From assembly GCF_026151205.1 (NCBI RefSeq), contig NC_087080.1, forward strand, positions 691,812 to 755,811: a DNA stretch of 64,000 nt, in the 5' to 3' direction. The notes beneath the pieces are model-generated. The model did not search any database and had not been told where the DNA came from. It saw only the letters and a program-made list of their open reading frames with translations. This DNA is from Bolinopsis microptera. Taxonomy: Eukaryota > Ctenophora > Tentaculata > Lobata > Bolinopsidae. The first letter of the stretch is position 1, and every line of letters begins with the position of its first letter. The position numbers and the translations under genes are program-made. This document shows, one piece after another, positions 23,039 through 34,989 of the stretch.

Positions 23039-23540
23039 TCAGGTACCAAGTACCCTAAGTGACGTCGACTAAGTGCAACTTTGGAACTTACAAAAAAGAC
23101 CCACCCATCCCCTTCGCAGTACTAACTGTTTTTTTATTTCCTGATAGTATTTAGGGACACCACCCTTTGCGGTACAACTGTGAGGGAAAGGGCGAATTAT
23201 ACCACTATTTTTGTAGGGGTTTTTGTTTTCAATGTAGTCGAATTAAATAAAACAGTTACCAAATAAGGAAAAAATTAAAAACCCAAAATAAAAGGAAACA
23301 ACCTCAAACCCAAAAAAAACCATTCCCAAATTGAAATTTGCAGGGTAAATGGGTATTTTTTGGGTTGGATACGCCCTTAGTACCTTGTACCTAACTGATT
23401 TTCTGGAAATGGCAGCATTACCAACCCACTTAGTACAAAGTACTAACTGTGTTTTGTGAGGGAAAAATATGACCCCATCCCCCCCCCCCCCCCCCCCAAA
23501 CGTCACGTACGATTTGACCTTAGGTTCTTCCCCCCCCCCC
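23004..23540. mobile_element. Possible G-run/C-run bounded element
   Basis: Starts with 34 G (23004-23037) and ends with 11 C (23530-23540), with an internal 19-C run at 23479-23497. Flanks acataaga and acattaaga differ by one base and could be a target duplication. Layout resembles the MITE at 7291-7683, but inner termini are only weakly inverted, so this is tentative. Confidence 0.3.
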
Positions 23541-25140
23541 ACATTAAGAAAGAGTATATTGAAGGCCGGCCCTGGAGACGTGAATAAACCGGGGTGCCAA
23601 CGTGGATCCTTTTAGATCGACTTAATCCCAGAAGTCACAACAGAAATTTTTTGTTGTGACTTCCGTTTGATTCAGAACAATTTACCTGCCATTACCTTAC
23701 AGTATTCGACATTAATCATGCCATCACACATTGTGTAATCTATATAAATGTACTTTTAAAGTACATTTTTCGTGAAACCTGTCCTTTTAAGTACATCATT
23801 CCGATGATAATGCACTTTTAAAAGTACGCCCTTTTAAAAGTACATCAGTGTCTAGAATGTGGACTTTTTAAAGTACACACAATTTACAATCTCAATTAGA
23901 GGTCAATTATGATGTTTATGTCGCCCCCACATTATTGCCTATTTATTGCACAATCGTTTATGCAATATAAAAAACCAACTTTCGGGATCATCAAAGTTGG
24001 AGAATTGGCTGGTTGTTACGAGTAATTTACCATTTTTCAAAGTCCCATTTTTTGATCACTTTGCCAACATCCTATAAATTTCTTGCTTTTTTTAACATAT
24101 GGTCAGGGTGTTAATCATCCGCAGACCTTTTCTACCCTAATGCCAAAAAACTGTATCAAAAAACATCATGTCACGAGACAAGTTAGGTCATGTTTATAAA
24201 CCGTTACTTTTAAAAGTACACGTGGAGAAATGGGTTTAAAGCAAACGTAGTGATTGGGAGATCGTATCCACACTTTTCTGTATCTCATCAACACTTAAGT
24301 TCTATTGCGCCTGGCATGATTGAATTCGGAATTCATGTTTAGGACCACGTCATGAAATTAACAACACAAAGGTTGAGCTCACAAAATCAACGATCCAACA
24401 GTAACCCAACATTCATTTCCCCGATAATTCATAAGTCATAGACGTCATCCAATCACAAATCATCTTTTATTATATACAATAATGTTATATGGACTTTTAT
24501 TTACAACTCTCTATACGATACTTTACTTTTTTTTGCTGCCAAACTCTCTTACATAGCCCGAAAAATGGGCAAATGTGGAAATGTGCTGTAACTGAAACCA
24601 TACGATCATAAACACCATCCAAATTTTAATGAAATGACGAGTCAAAACTATTGCTGCTTTAACAATACCTTTTTCTCTTTATTTAAATACTCTCTTTACT
24701 CGTCCTTTGGAGAGTAAATACAATCACGACACAAAACATTAGTACCCAGTTTATTCTAAATATTATTACACGTTACCGGGTGCAGGGTCGCAAACACAAG
24801 TGGATCCACTGGTCCCATGATGACACGTGAGTTGCAATCCTGCAACCATCTGTCGCAAAACATCACGTCGATTTTAAAAAACTCTCTTTTAAACGTGATT
24901 ACGACGGAAGGTTATTGTCAACGTTAGGAGGGTTACTTCATGTTTCTGCTGCGCCATCGTTACGATGGAGGAAATCTTCTTTTGTTGGAGAACGAGAAGC
25001 TTCATTTTGTTGGAGAAAAGAGAAATCTATTTTGTCCATTGTTTGGACAGCTGCAAGAGTTTTTTGAGGACCCCGTCTTTCCTTACATAAGTTAAATTTT
25101 TGGTCACAGTGTATGATAGTAGTCTATAGTATAGGGCTAT
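23541..25140. other. No gene seen
   Basis: AT-rich, with further ttttaaaagtac palindromes at 23750-23880 and 24203-24219. No frame with recognisable content. Confidence 0.55.
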
Positions 25141-25145
25141 AGTCA

Positions 25146-25352
25146 ATGGCTTCTGGTACAAAGTTGTATCAATCATTAGGTAAACCATACACAAGAAACT
25201 ACCGAATTGAAATCTTGTTAAGAAAAGCTGGTTTTAAAAATACTCTGTATTTTTTGAGTATTACAAAAAAAACCGTTTACTTACTTGACTCTAGAACAAT
25301 GTCGTGGTATTTAGAAGAAGTGAATGTAGATCAGCATAATTTCTGCAAATAA
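25146..25352 (+). CDS. Small ORF of unknown function
   Basis: 68-residue frame starting MASGTKLYQSLGKPYTRNYR, with the stop overlapping an aataaa signal (aaataaaatac). A basic N-terminal half is followed by a mixed hydrophobic C-terminal half. The poly(A) signal position is unusual for an intact gene but would fit a transposon-derived 3' end. Could be random. Confidence 0.2.
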   Translation: MASGTKLYQSLGKPYTRNYRIEILLRKAGFKNTLYFLSITKKTVYLLDSRTMSWYLEEVNVDQHNFCK

Positions 25353-25756
25353 AATACTTTTCTCTCAACATGATGTGTTAGATTCTTTTCCGCATCTAAT
25401 TCCGCCTCGTAAATCTAAAAAGAAAGTAATGAGCCTTCCTATACTATCCCGTCCTACCAAAATTTTTACAAAGCTTTTGTTTGTCGTAAAAACTCAACGC
25501 TCATATTAAAATTAACTCAGTCTCAACAAAAAAGTAAACAAATTAAGTTCTGACAAAAAGATTGTCCTATATTGAAAATATAATTCTGCCAAGGAGATAC
25601 TCAGGGACAAAACTAAAAAGAAAGAAAGACTATTCCAAATTACTAAGAGGAGTAAAAGACTTACAGCTTTAGTAGTGTAACTTGGTAAAATAGTAGTGTT
25701 ATAACTATGGTAACTAGTTAGGGTAACTATGGTAACTGTAGTGTACTGTGTCATAC

Positions 25757-26323
25757 AGCATTAGCAGCAGCATTTCCCACATCTTTCAGTAGTTCTATCT
25801 GATCCTCATCAGCGCCTCTAGAGTCAGGCGACTGACCTACATAGTTTATTTTACAACAAAAAATTATAAGGAAGACAAAGTCCATCTTAAAATCTTTGAG
25901 AATTAATGATTCAAATCAAACATTTTTCATCGAATGGGTCGGCCTTGTTTTCCTCAAAGCCTAAGAGAAAATGTGACAAAGATTGAACAGTAACAATGTT
26001 GCTCGTTTAATTACCTGTGATAGCTGTACACCCAGGACGCGGTGAATCCCCGAGCACTCAATACAACTCAGCACACCAGATTGAGACTGAAAAAGGGGAA
26101 CTTTTAAAAGCAAGTGTTTCGAACAAAAGCACCTGAGAAAAGATAAGAGTGGAACCAAAGTGAGGTAAATTCGCCGACACGGACAGGTTGCAAAACCAAA
26201 ATACTTTTACGATGACTTCAATGGCGAATATTCCCAAAATGGAGCAAATTAGGAAATCTCACCTGGCCATGTTAGGCTTCTTTCTTGGCACAATCAGCAC
26301 AGGTAAGGTTGCCCTGGAATTTC
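25757..26323 (-). pseudogene. ArfGAP-domain gene exons, frame-disturbed
   Basis: Three minus-strand blocks make an ArfGAP zinc-finger domain. Block 26323-26263 reads KFQGNLTCADCAKKE, the first CxxC; block 26086-26015 reads GVLSCIECSGIHRVLGVQLS, the second CxxC plus the GIHR signature with its arginine; block 25831-25757 reads DEDQIELLKDVGNAAANA, resembling the family's ELxxxxGNxxAN segment. Borders are ag/gt, including good acceptors (cccctttttcag, gaattgcag). The first block has one base too many after CAKKE, and the second lacks one base before GVL; each restores the other's frame. This could be two sequencing errors or true decay. Family members activate Arf GTP hydrolysis in membrane traffic. 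Similarity is to ACAP/AGAP-type ArfGAPs; ACAP-like BAR exons at 45.9-46.4 kb on the same strand may belong to the same gene. Confidence 0.7.
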
Positions 26324-27780
26324 CTGCAATTCTCGTAAGATAGGTCAAGGGTATTATATTGTCTTTCTTCCGAGAGGATGTTTTCCGATTTTATGTAATG
26401 ATATATTGGGATATAACGTCAAATCATCAATGTAGAGAGAGAGTCAAGTTCTTGTTCCTTGGACTAATTCTCATTTGGTGGGATTGCTTGCGGAGTAGGG
26501 TTATCAAAACGATCATAAAACCTACAGTTAAGAGGTATCAATCAGTGAACATTCAAATTAAAACATAAACCAAGAATTGAGATGGACTCCAATTTAAAAG
26601 ATGAAAGGGCTACGATAACTTTTGAAACTTAACAAGATACTCACGTATTATTAGAATGATCCCAGCTATAGAAAGACTGGGTTATCTTGCTTTTTGAAAT
26701 AGCATTAGCGATAGCTTTGTGCATTGATCATTATCAGTGTTCCCTATGTGGTGGATTGGTGATAGGCTTAAGTAAGAACTAAGATTATACTTTCAGAGCT
26801 GATTTTTGTAGGTTTCGAGTTATTCACTTTCAGTGGGTATGGCAATTCTTCAATCTTAATAGTGCCGCGTGCATGGTTTCAAATATTCCACAATCGATTT
26901 AATGTCTCGTTACTGCAAGAATAATTAAACCTCACGCAGCGCAGTACTTATACGCGGCATACAGCAAGCCAATTTTTTCGCTGTGACTATCAAGCGAAAT
27001 TGTTTTCGCGCGTTCCAGAGAACGTCCTAATTTTGCGTGCCGATTACGGATTAGTGCCCAATAGAATTATAGCCGCTGTTTATTGACTATTACTGATTAC
27101 TGTAATATACGTGAGCCGGTGAGTAAAGGAGTAATAACAGAGTACCTTGTGAAGATTGAGCTTACAATACCAGGGGCCTCACAGGTGAGAACAGGGTGAA
27201 ACAAAATGCCACGGTTAATATTTGTACGCGTCTGATTTCACTTGGACACAGCTTTAGTTTATTCTCTGATTCGCCCTTGTCCGCATTCTGAAGATTAAAA
27301 CGATAATACTAAACTCTAAAGATTCGAGAAACAGTAGTTTCGACTGTAAAAATGAGATTTGAATAAGGTTGTAGGGTCGGGACTTATTGGATAAAAGGAA
27401 TTGTGGGGGTACAAATGGGGCGTAAAAGATAAAAAAGGACACTGTCTGTCCTTGACGATTGCCAGCAGTTCTTCATCAGTACTCTTAGACAAAAGTTTCC
27501 TTGCCTCTTATAAGTAATTACATGTCTTATCTTCGTTTTGTTTCAACGTCATATGATTTGTTATAGTTGGTTCGCTGCCATATCGACATTGGAACCAGAC
27601 GTTGAAATCTAAATTTCACCTTCCACCGAGCTTAAGGAATGAAATACACTTGGCAGCATATGTATGAATTAAACCATGAAACGTATATTAATTCAAACTA
27701 AACCAGCATTAAACATTTTACACATCAAAACAGCTAAATCACCCGACTTTACACACATAACAACAGCACAAAAACAGCGC
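26324..27780. other. No confident gene
   Basis: Likely intron or intergenic. A short minus-strand stretch near 27450-27490 (STDEELLAIVKDRQ, after gtctaag) has no usable donor and was not called. Confidence 0.4.
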
Positions 27781-27783
27781 CCT

Positions 27784-27945
27784 TCAAATCCTGCAAGCAC
27801 GAGCATGCCGTCTTAACTCGGCACCAGGTCGGTACCAGGAATGTCCAAATACGGCATTTTCTCCCCGACCCACAAATAACCGTGTATCTGGTCTGGGGGA
27901 CTGCTGGGCGCTATCTTCCTCTATATTAGTGTACTCCGTTTTAGT
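27784..27945 (-). CDS. Candidate terminal exon of an unidentified minus-strand gene
   Basis: After ttaacctccag the frame reads TKTEYTNIEEDSAQQSPRPD and continues 33 more residues (including a FGHSWYRPGAELRRHA stretch) to a TGA stop at 27784. Composition looks protein-like, and the GC content is higher than its surroundings. The acceptor abuts the 19-bp satellite, which would therefore occupy the preceding intron. I do not recognise the sequence. Confidence 0.35.
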   Translation of the reverse strand, partial: TKTEYTNIEEDSAQQSPRPDTRLFVGRGENAVFGHSWYRPGAELRRHARACRI

Positions 27946-27966
27946 CTGGAGGTTAAGGGGGGGCAT

Positions 27967-28830
27967 TAATTAGTTAATGTGTCATTAATTGGTTAATGTG
28001 TCCTAATTGGATGAATGTGTCATTAATTGGCGTAATGTGTCATTAATTGGTTAATGTGTCATTAATTAGTTAATGTGTCATTAATTAGTTAATGTAGTCA
28101 TTAATTCGTTAATGTGTCATTAATTAGGTAATGTGTCATTAATTTGTTAATGTGTCATTAATTAGTTATGTGTCATTAATTAGTTAATGTGTCATTAATT
28201 AGTTAATGTGTCATTAATTGTTAATGTGTATTAATTAGTTATGGTCATTAATTAGTTAATGTGTCATTAATTAGTTTAAGTGTCATCAATTAGTTAATGT
28301 GTCTCAATTAGTTTATGTTCAGCATATTAGTTAAGTGCCATTAATTAGTAATTGTGTCATTATATTAGTTAATGTGTCCTTAATTAGTTAAGGTGTCATT
28401 TTCAATTAGTTAATGTGTCAGTATTAGTTAATGTGTCTCAATAGTGAAGGTGCCATTAATTAGTTCATGTGTCATCAATTAGTTAATGTGTCATTAATTA
28501 GTATTGTGTCATTAATTAGTTAATGTGTCATTAATTAGTAAATGTGTCATTAATTATTAATGTGTCATCAATTTCGTTAATGTGTCATTAATTTAGTTAA
28601 TGTGTCTTCAATTAGTTAATGTGGCTTTTAATTAGTTAATGTGTCATCAATTAGTTAATGTGTCATTAATTAGTTAATGTGTCATTAACTTAGTTAATGT
28701 GTCATTAATTAGTTAATGTGTCATTAGATTAGTTAATGTGTCATTAATTAGTTAATGTGTCATTAATTAGTAAATGTGTCATTAATTAGTTAATGGGTCA
28801 TTAATTAGTTATGTGTCCGTAATTGTAGAC
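27967..28830. repeat. 19-bp satellite, about 45 copies
   Basis: Unit ttaattagttaatgtgtca, with scattered one-base deletions. Confidence 0.95.
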
Positions 28831-30700
28831 AGTAGTAATGATATAATCAGCTCTTGTAGGGCCCGGGTAGAGTTCGTGGGAATAATATCCTGCGGTGAAT
28901 TAGTCATTTTGCTTTTGATTGTAATTCTAGCTTATGAATAATCATGAATTGGATGTTAACTGTTATGATGATAGAAGATTTATATTCATAATTCTCAATG
29001 AAGTCGAGACTTGTTGGCCACCAATCATATGGTATCTGAATATACTCCGGCTTGCAATCCCACCACTTGGAGTCACCGTGGTATATGCACATTGTTACAG
29101 GTGCCTTAACCCAAATCACTTACTTTGGTAGCCAACGAAATTTAAACAATGCTTAGCGATTTACGTGGAGCCGTCATTAACCATTAATCAAACGTATACT
29201 AACCTTTGCTGCATGAGCTAGTTTCGCCAACCTTCTTCGAGGGTCCCACTTTGTAACACACATAAGTGAAGGCATATACACTCCCCGCCGACAATTTCAC
29301 TAGTACTGATTCCTTAGTCATATTTTTAATAATTCGGATGATTTATTTTGTTTCGTTCAATTCAAATTTTCAAACAGATAGAAATATATCACATCCACGT
29401 GCATTCAAATTGCCAAACTTTATAGTCAAATTTAATAATTCGGATGACACCGGTTGGTCTGTTCTGAGACCGTTAGTACCTGGAAGTTCGAACAGTCATG
29501 GTTGTTGTATCCAATTAGCAGTGTCCAAATTGCCAGAGGCGGGTCACTAATTTTCAATCTCGTATTTAGTTTGAAATATGGTTGGTACTTACCGTATCCA
29601 GTTTCAAGTTTGAATATAAATTAGCGGGCACTGCCAAACCCGGGTACTAAATATTTGTAAAATTGCACCTGTTTCTCTGAACTTAAGTATTGCATGTTAA
29701 GTATTTCGTTAGCAGTTATCACTCGGCACCTTTAACGCAATCCGACTGTCCCTAGGACCCGCATATTTAAGTTTCTGAGACACTTCGTTGATGTGCTTTT
29801 AGTTCACTATTTTATAATATTATGCCGATTAATCTAACCTGAACATTGTCGGTTTGAGTGGGTTTCGTGGCCCAAAAGTTTGATTTATTATAGTAACTAT
29901 ATTATAGTAACTACTTTTCATCCAGTTGCAATTCATGGTTATTCTCCTATATAAAGTTCAGTAAGACCCGGAATAAGGGGCCCGGCCAAAAGTTCAATAA
30001 TCTTTTTAGGATACCTCTTGAGCACATCAACATTGTAGATGTACTGTAATACACTATCTATAATAAGATAACAGTTGATGGTTACGTTGCCTCAAATCCT
30101 GTTATTATTCGTAGTCGTGAAATTAACCATTACTACTCCAAATTTGTTTCGTTCAATTCAAATTTCAGAATAGAAATAATACATTCCAGTGCTTCAAATT
30201 GCCAAACTTAATTAGTTAAAAGTTTCTGTAAACAAAATCTCACGAATGCTTATTCCTTACTTGGCAGCTGTTTGGTAGCTTCCTGTTCATGTTGCTAGGT
30301 GTACAGTTGAAGGTTAAGGAAGTTTCATAGTCTGGGCGCGTTTCAGCTCGTGTAACTACTACGCGCAGCTCTCCTTCAGTCAGCCTGTAGTTGCTTCCAG
30401 ACCTTTCTTTGTTTCTACCAGGTTCTCGGTAAAGGTATCTCGCTGGCTCTCCACTGTTAGGTATTTGTTATTTAGTTAGTTATTTAGTTTAGGTAGTTAG
30501 TTATTGAGTAGTTAGTTACCAGCGTTCGGTAAGTTATACCGCTGGCTTTCCCCTGTTGTACAAGGGATGGTTTCGAAGCACTGGCTTGATTTCAAATCAT
30601 GTCATGCTGACTAAAACTCAGATTAACTAGTACTACACTTATAAACACTAGATCCACTAAATCCAAATCCGAAGTATGAATTAACAAAAAGATTAAGAAC
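28831..30700. other. No confident gene; contains two copies of a dispersed repeat
   Basis: Segments near 29348-29435 and 30144-30225 share ttgtttcgttcaattcaaat and a following caaattgccaaact, so they are copies of one interspersed element. A minus-strand frame around 28904-29110 (MCIYHGDSKWWDCKPEYIQI) looks protein-like but overlaps an equally open plus frame. Confidence 0.45.
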
Positions 30701-30719
30701 AATTTAGTTTAAAAACCTC

Positions 30720-31715
30720 GAGAGCAATGTTAGGGTGTTACTAGGGTGTTATTAGGTGTTACTAGGGTGTAATAGGGTGTTTATAGGGTGTTACAATATA
30801 AAAACCACGAGAGCAATGTTAGATCCCAGTTGTGATGTGTTAAGGGTATGTTGTGAGTAATTAGGGTGTTACTAGGGTGTTACCTAGGGTTGTTGACTAG
30901 GGTGTTACTTAGCGGTGTTACATTATAAAAACCTACGAGGAGCACTGTTAGATCCTAGTTGGTGATGTAGTAAGGTATGTTGTGGTAATTAGGGTGTTAC
31001 AGGGTGTGACTAGGGTGTAACTGGGTGGTTGACTAGGGTGTTACTTAGGGTGTTACAATATAAAAACCTCCTAGAGCTAGTGTTAGATTCCCAGTGGTGA
31101 TGTGTAAGGTATGTTTTGTGGAGTAATTAGGGTGTTACTAGGGGTGTACTAGGGTGTTACTAGGGTGTTACTAGGGTGTTACTACCTGGTTTTACTAGGG
31201 TTTTACTAAGGTGTTACTCGGGTGTTACTAGGGTGTTACTAAGGTGTACCTAGGTTGGTTACCTAAGGCGTGTTACTAGAGGTGTTACAATTATAAAAAC
31301 CTCTAGACATTGTTAGATCCCAGTTGGTGAGGTGTAAGGTTTATGTTGTGAGTAATTAGGGTGTTACTAGGGTGTTACTAGGGTTGTTACTAGGGTGTTA
31401 CTAGGGTGTTACTACCTGGTTTTTTCCTAGGGTGCTTAATAAGGTGTTTACTAGGGAGTTACTAGGGTGTTATGGGTGTTACTAAGGTGCTTACTAGGGT
31501 GTTTACTTGGGGTTACTCGGGTGCTTTACTAGGGTGTTACAATTAAAACCCTCTAGCGCAATGTAAAGATCACAGTTGGTGATGTGTAAGGTATGTCTTG
31601 TGGTAATTGGGTTATGAAGTGTTACTAGGATGTTACTAGGGTGTTCTAGGGTGTTACAATAAAAAAACATCGAGAGCAAGTTAGATCCAGTTGGTGATGT
31701 GTAAGGTATGTTTTG
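30720..31715. repeat. Compound satellite: tagggtgttac units with a repeated spacer
   Basis: Runs of ctagggtgttac (10-11 bp) are broken about seven times by a roughly 75-bp block containing aaaaacctcgagagcaatgt then tagatcccagttggtgatgt. The number of short units between blocks varies from two to about twelve, so it is a two-level array. Confidence 0.9.
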
Positions 31716-31796
31716 AGGAGCTCTGATAGTTGGCTTGTTATAATATGTCCCGCTGTGAGGAGAACGGCTTCAGTGTATAACACGTACTGAGCCCCC

Positions 31797-32194
31797 CCCG
31801 AGATAATTAGTGATCAATTAAACATATACCTGAGATAATTAGCGATCCAATTAAATATATACCTGAGCTAATTAGCGATCAATTACATATATACCTGAGA
31901 TAATTAGCGATCAATTAAACATTTACCTGAGGCTAATTAGCGATCAAATTCAACAATATTATACACTGAGGTAATTAGCGATCAATTAAACTATTCCTGA
32001 GATAATTAGCGATCAATTAAAACAATTTATACTGAGATAATTAGCGATCAATTAAACATATACCTGAAGATAATTAGTGATCAATTAAACATATACCTGA
32101 GATAATTAGCGATCAATTAAACTTATACTGAGATAATTAGCCGATCAATTAAACATATACCTGAGATAATTAGCGATCAACCCCCCACCCCCAC

Positions 32195-32225
<31 letters not shown>

Positions 32226-32360
32226 CCCTATATCCTGACATAATTAGCCGAGTCAATTAAACTTGATACTGACATAATTAAGAGATTTTGAGATCAATTA
32301 AACAATTTACCTGCCCCATGGACATAATAAGCGATCACATTGATCATATACCTGAGATTA
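31797..32360. repeat. 32-bp satellite interrupted by a C-rich tract
   Basis: About 17 copies of a unit containing aattaaacatatacctgaga then taattagcgatc. A C-rich run occupies 32181-32222. Confidence 0.93.
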
Positions 32361-34985
32361 TTAGGGTTCGATTAAAGGAATAAACGACCGTTGAATGGAT
32401 CAGTCATATAAGCAAGAAATTTCAATTTGTGTCTGTGATATCTGTAATCTACAGCCTGATTCCCGGCCATTTCCGCCCTTTTCTCACGGCTTTCGAATAT
32501 AAATGTGTCTCTTGTAGATAGAGTTCTCATATCTTACATATTATTATGACACATAAACAGATAATAATTTCAATCTTGCTCTTAGTAAAAACACGCTTCA
32601 CAATAACCATAAAAACATTGTGTTTTAAGCTGTAATGTTCTTAAATGTTTTATGTTCATTAAGTAAGATTTGAGTTAAGTTAATTAATTAATTAAGATTA
32701 AGTCAACATTGTTAAGTTACTTGTTTAACTTAAGATAACACTTTTAACCGTCTTATTTGATCCTGAACTTCAGTTTATTTACTTTTTAAACAAGTTTTCC
32801 CGCCAAAACAAAAGGATCTTTAATTTTTGTTACTTTTCCTGGAAGAGGCCGGAACGAGTACAAACTAACAAGCTCACTAAATATTTGCGATGTCATTAGT
32901 GCTGGTTACTCACACTGTGTATGCTATTGTGCTTCAGTACTCGTACAGCATACTTGAGCAACACTGCACAGGTCCATTTTCCAAGTTGATTCGTTGGCAA
33001 ATAAAACTACTGCTAGAGCTAAAATAAGGTTTTCTCGCCTTATTAAAACTTGAAGTATATGTTTGTTTTAACACGTGATATTTTGGTTGACCACGATTGA
33101 TAAGGTGAAACCATCTGACAGTAAAATCTTTGTATTATCAAAACACAACCTACGCCACTTGTACCAGGACTGCCTTCCACTGAGTTATAACCCCCCATAA
33201 TCAACCCAAGCATCCTAACATGGCTATTATTATGTGGTCATTATGTGGTTATTATAGTCGTTAGGATTAACAATGAACTGTCAGTTCCTCACACCATGGT
33301 TAGATGTGCTACATTGGTTATGACACATTTTGTTTTTTATTACGCTGGTCCTAATATACATGACGTTAATTTATAGGGAGTTGATTGTTTTTGTATTTCC
33401 GCCGAGGTGTGCCGATGGAACCTAGTTCTGGATGTTGTATTTTCGTGGCATTGAGAGTCAAATGTTGGGCCTATTTCGACAAGTTTTAGTGTTTCGAAAT
33501 AATTCCGTTTTCGGAATATCAGGGAGATGACTTAGATAACAATAGTAAGGACGAAATAAGTTAATAGATTTGAATATTGCACCAATTATTCTCGCGAAGT
33601 GAAGGTGAACTTGATTCGGCACTGATGGACCAATGCCAGAGCTGTATAGATGTTAACTGTGTCACGTGTCAAATAGAATACGGTTCACCTCCCCGTCAGT
33701 ATCCAGATCTACTCAAGTAAACTGATTAATGTACCACATAATGATATTATGAGTAATGTTACGCATCTATGCATCAATCGGGCATGGCGACGTAGTGTAA
33801 TATAATACCACAATTACAGAACATAATTAAATACAAACTTGCAGAATACCATGTACGAGCGGCAAGAAAGCCACCTGTTTTCACATCACGTGACTTTGGG
33901 TTCACATCACGTGTTACTAGTAAGCGTCACGTGGTCAATAACACTGATACTCAAATCAGTTGAGATCAACTGATCAAGACACGTGAGCGAAATGAGGTCA
34001 CCTGATCACGAGATGTGAATCAAGTTGAATTGGGCTGTAGCTGTGTGCACTGTGGAGGCACTAACTAAACCCTGACACCTGTGTTTCTGTTGTTTCGTTC
34101 TGTGTATTGTGCGCCGCCGATCGCCATCACTTGATGTTAATTGAATGACCTATAATAATATTGTTCTTTGTATTTTATTTCTTTCCCGTACGTCTTTACT
34201 CAAAGATTACATCATTCACCATTCACTCATTCAGTCGGGGTGATTTTAATGAATATCGCTTTATTTAATATTAAAAGCCCTTACGTTTCCGCGGAATAAT
34301 GGACGTAGTCATAAGCATTTTAATCGGCCACAGAACAAAACTAACAGTAGCTTATGGCGAGCTTCACATGTCTTCCTGTACTCTTAACATCAGCACACAG
34401 TCTGATCACAATTTGGTAAGATAGCATTATATTTATTAAGGTGAACAAAAGCGAGCACGAGAAGTGCACCACCAGTTGTTGGTAGTTTGAATGGTTTGGT
34501 GTCTGATTGTGTCAGAATATTCTAATTTGAGGTTTAGGAAACAGGTGTGCGTTCTGAGTTCGACATTATCCTGCAGAAATTACTCGACCTGAGAAATATG
34601 TCGGCGAATACCCTTAGTCTGTATTTTAGTCGGTACCTCCATCAGCAATAGGATTTTTGATTACCAATAAACGACCTTTTTAAGCGTGGATATGCCAGGA
34701 TGGGACGTTACAGTGATTAACGTATCAAGCAATAAACCAGAAGCACTGTCACATGTCGAAACAAATCGTCTCTGTCCATTATTGAACATGCACACAATTT
34801 ACCAGGATTTCGTTTTAGCGGGAAATTCTAAATCAACTTCCTCCAAATCTCTAGGTAAAACGATATAGGTATGACGTTTATATTCACTAACCTGGCAGCG
34901 AGGCGGTCATGTTGTAGTTAGCATTAAAGGTGTGGTTAAGCAGAAGCGTGCAGGCGCGTAATTCCTCTTTCGTACACATCCCGCA
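32361..34985. other. Unique sequence, no gene seen
   Basis: About 2.6 kb of single-copy AT-rich DNA. The only frame over 55 codons (34686-34868, plus) has no recognised motif. A dispersed repeat copy starts at 34523. Confidence 0.5.
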
Positions 34986-34989
34986 TACT

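Noticed and set aside
26209..26311. Plus-strand first exon (MTSMANIPKMEQIRKSHLAM) with a gtaagg donor
   Set aside because: It is antisense to the ArfGAP exon, whose domain match is far stronger.
27450..27495. Minus-strand exon STDEELLAIVKDRQ
   Set aside because: Acceptor-like start but no GT donor after it.
28904..29131. Minus-strand frame with CIYHGDSKWWDCKPEY
   Set aside because: Protein-like, but the plus strand is open over the same bases and neither has a clear pair of splice sites or a known family.
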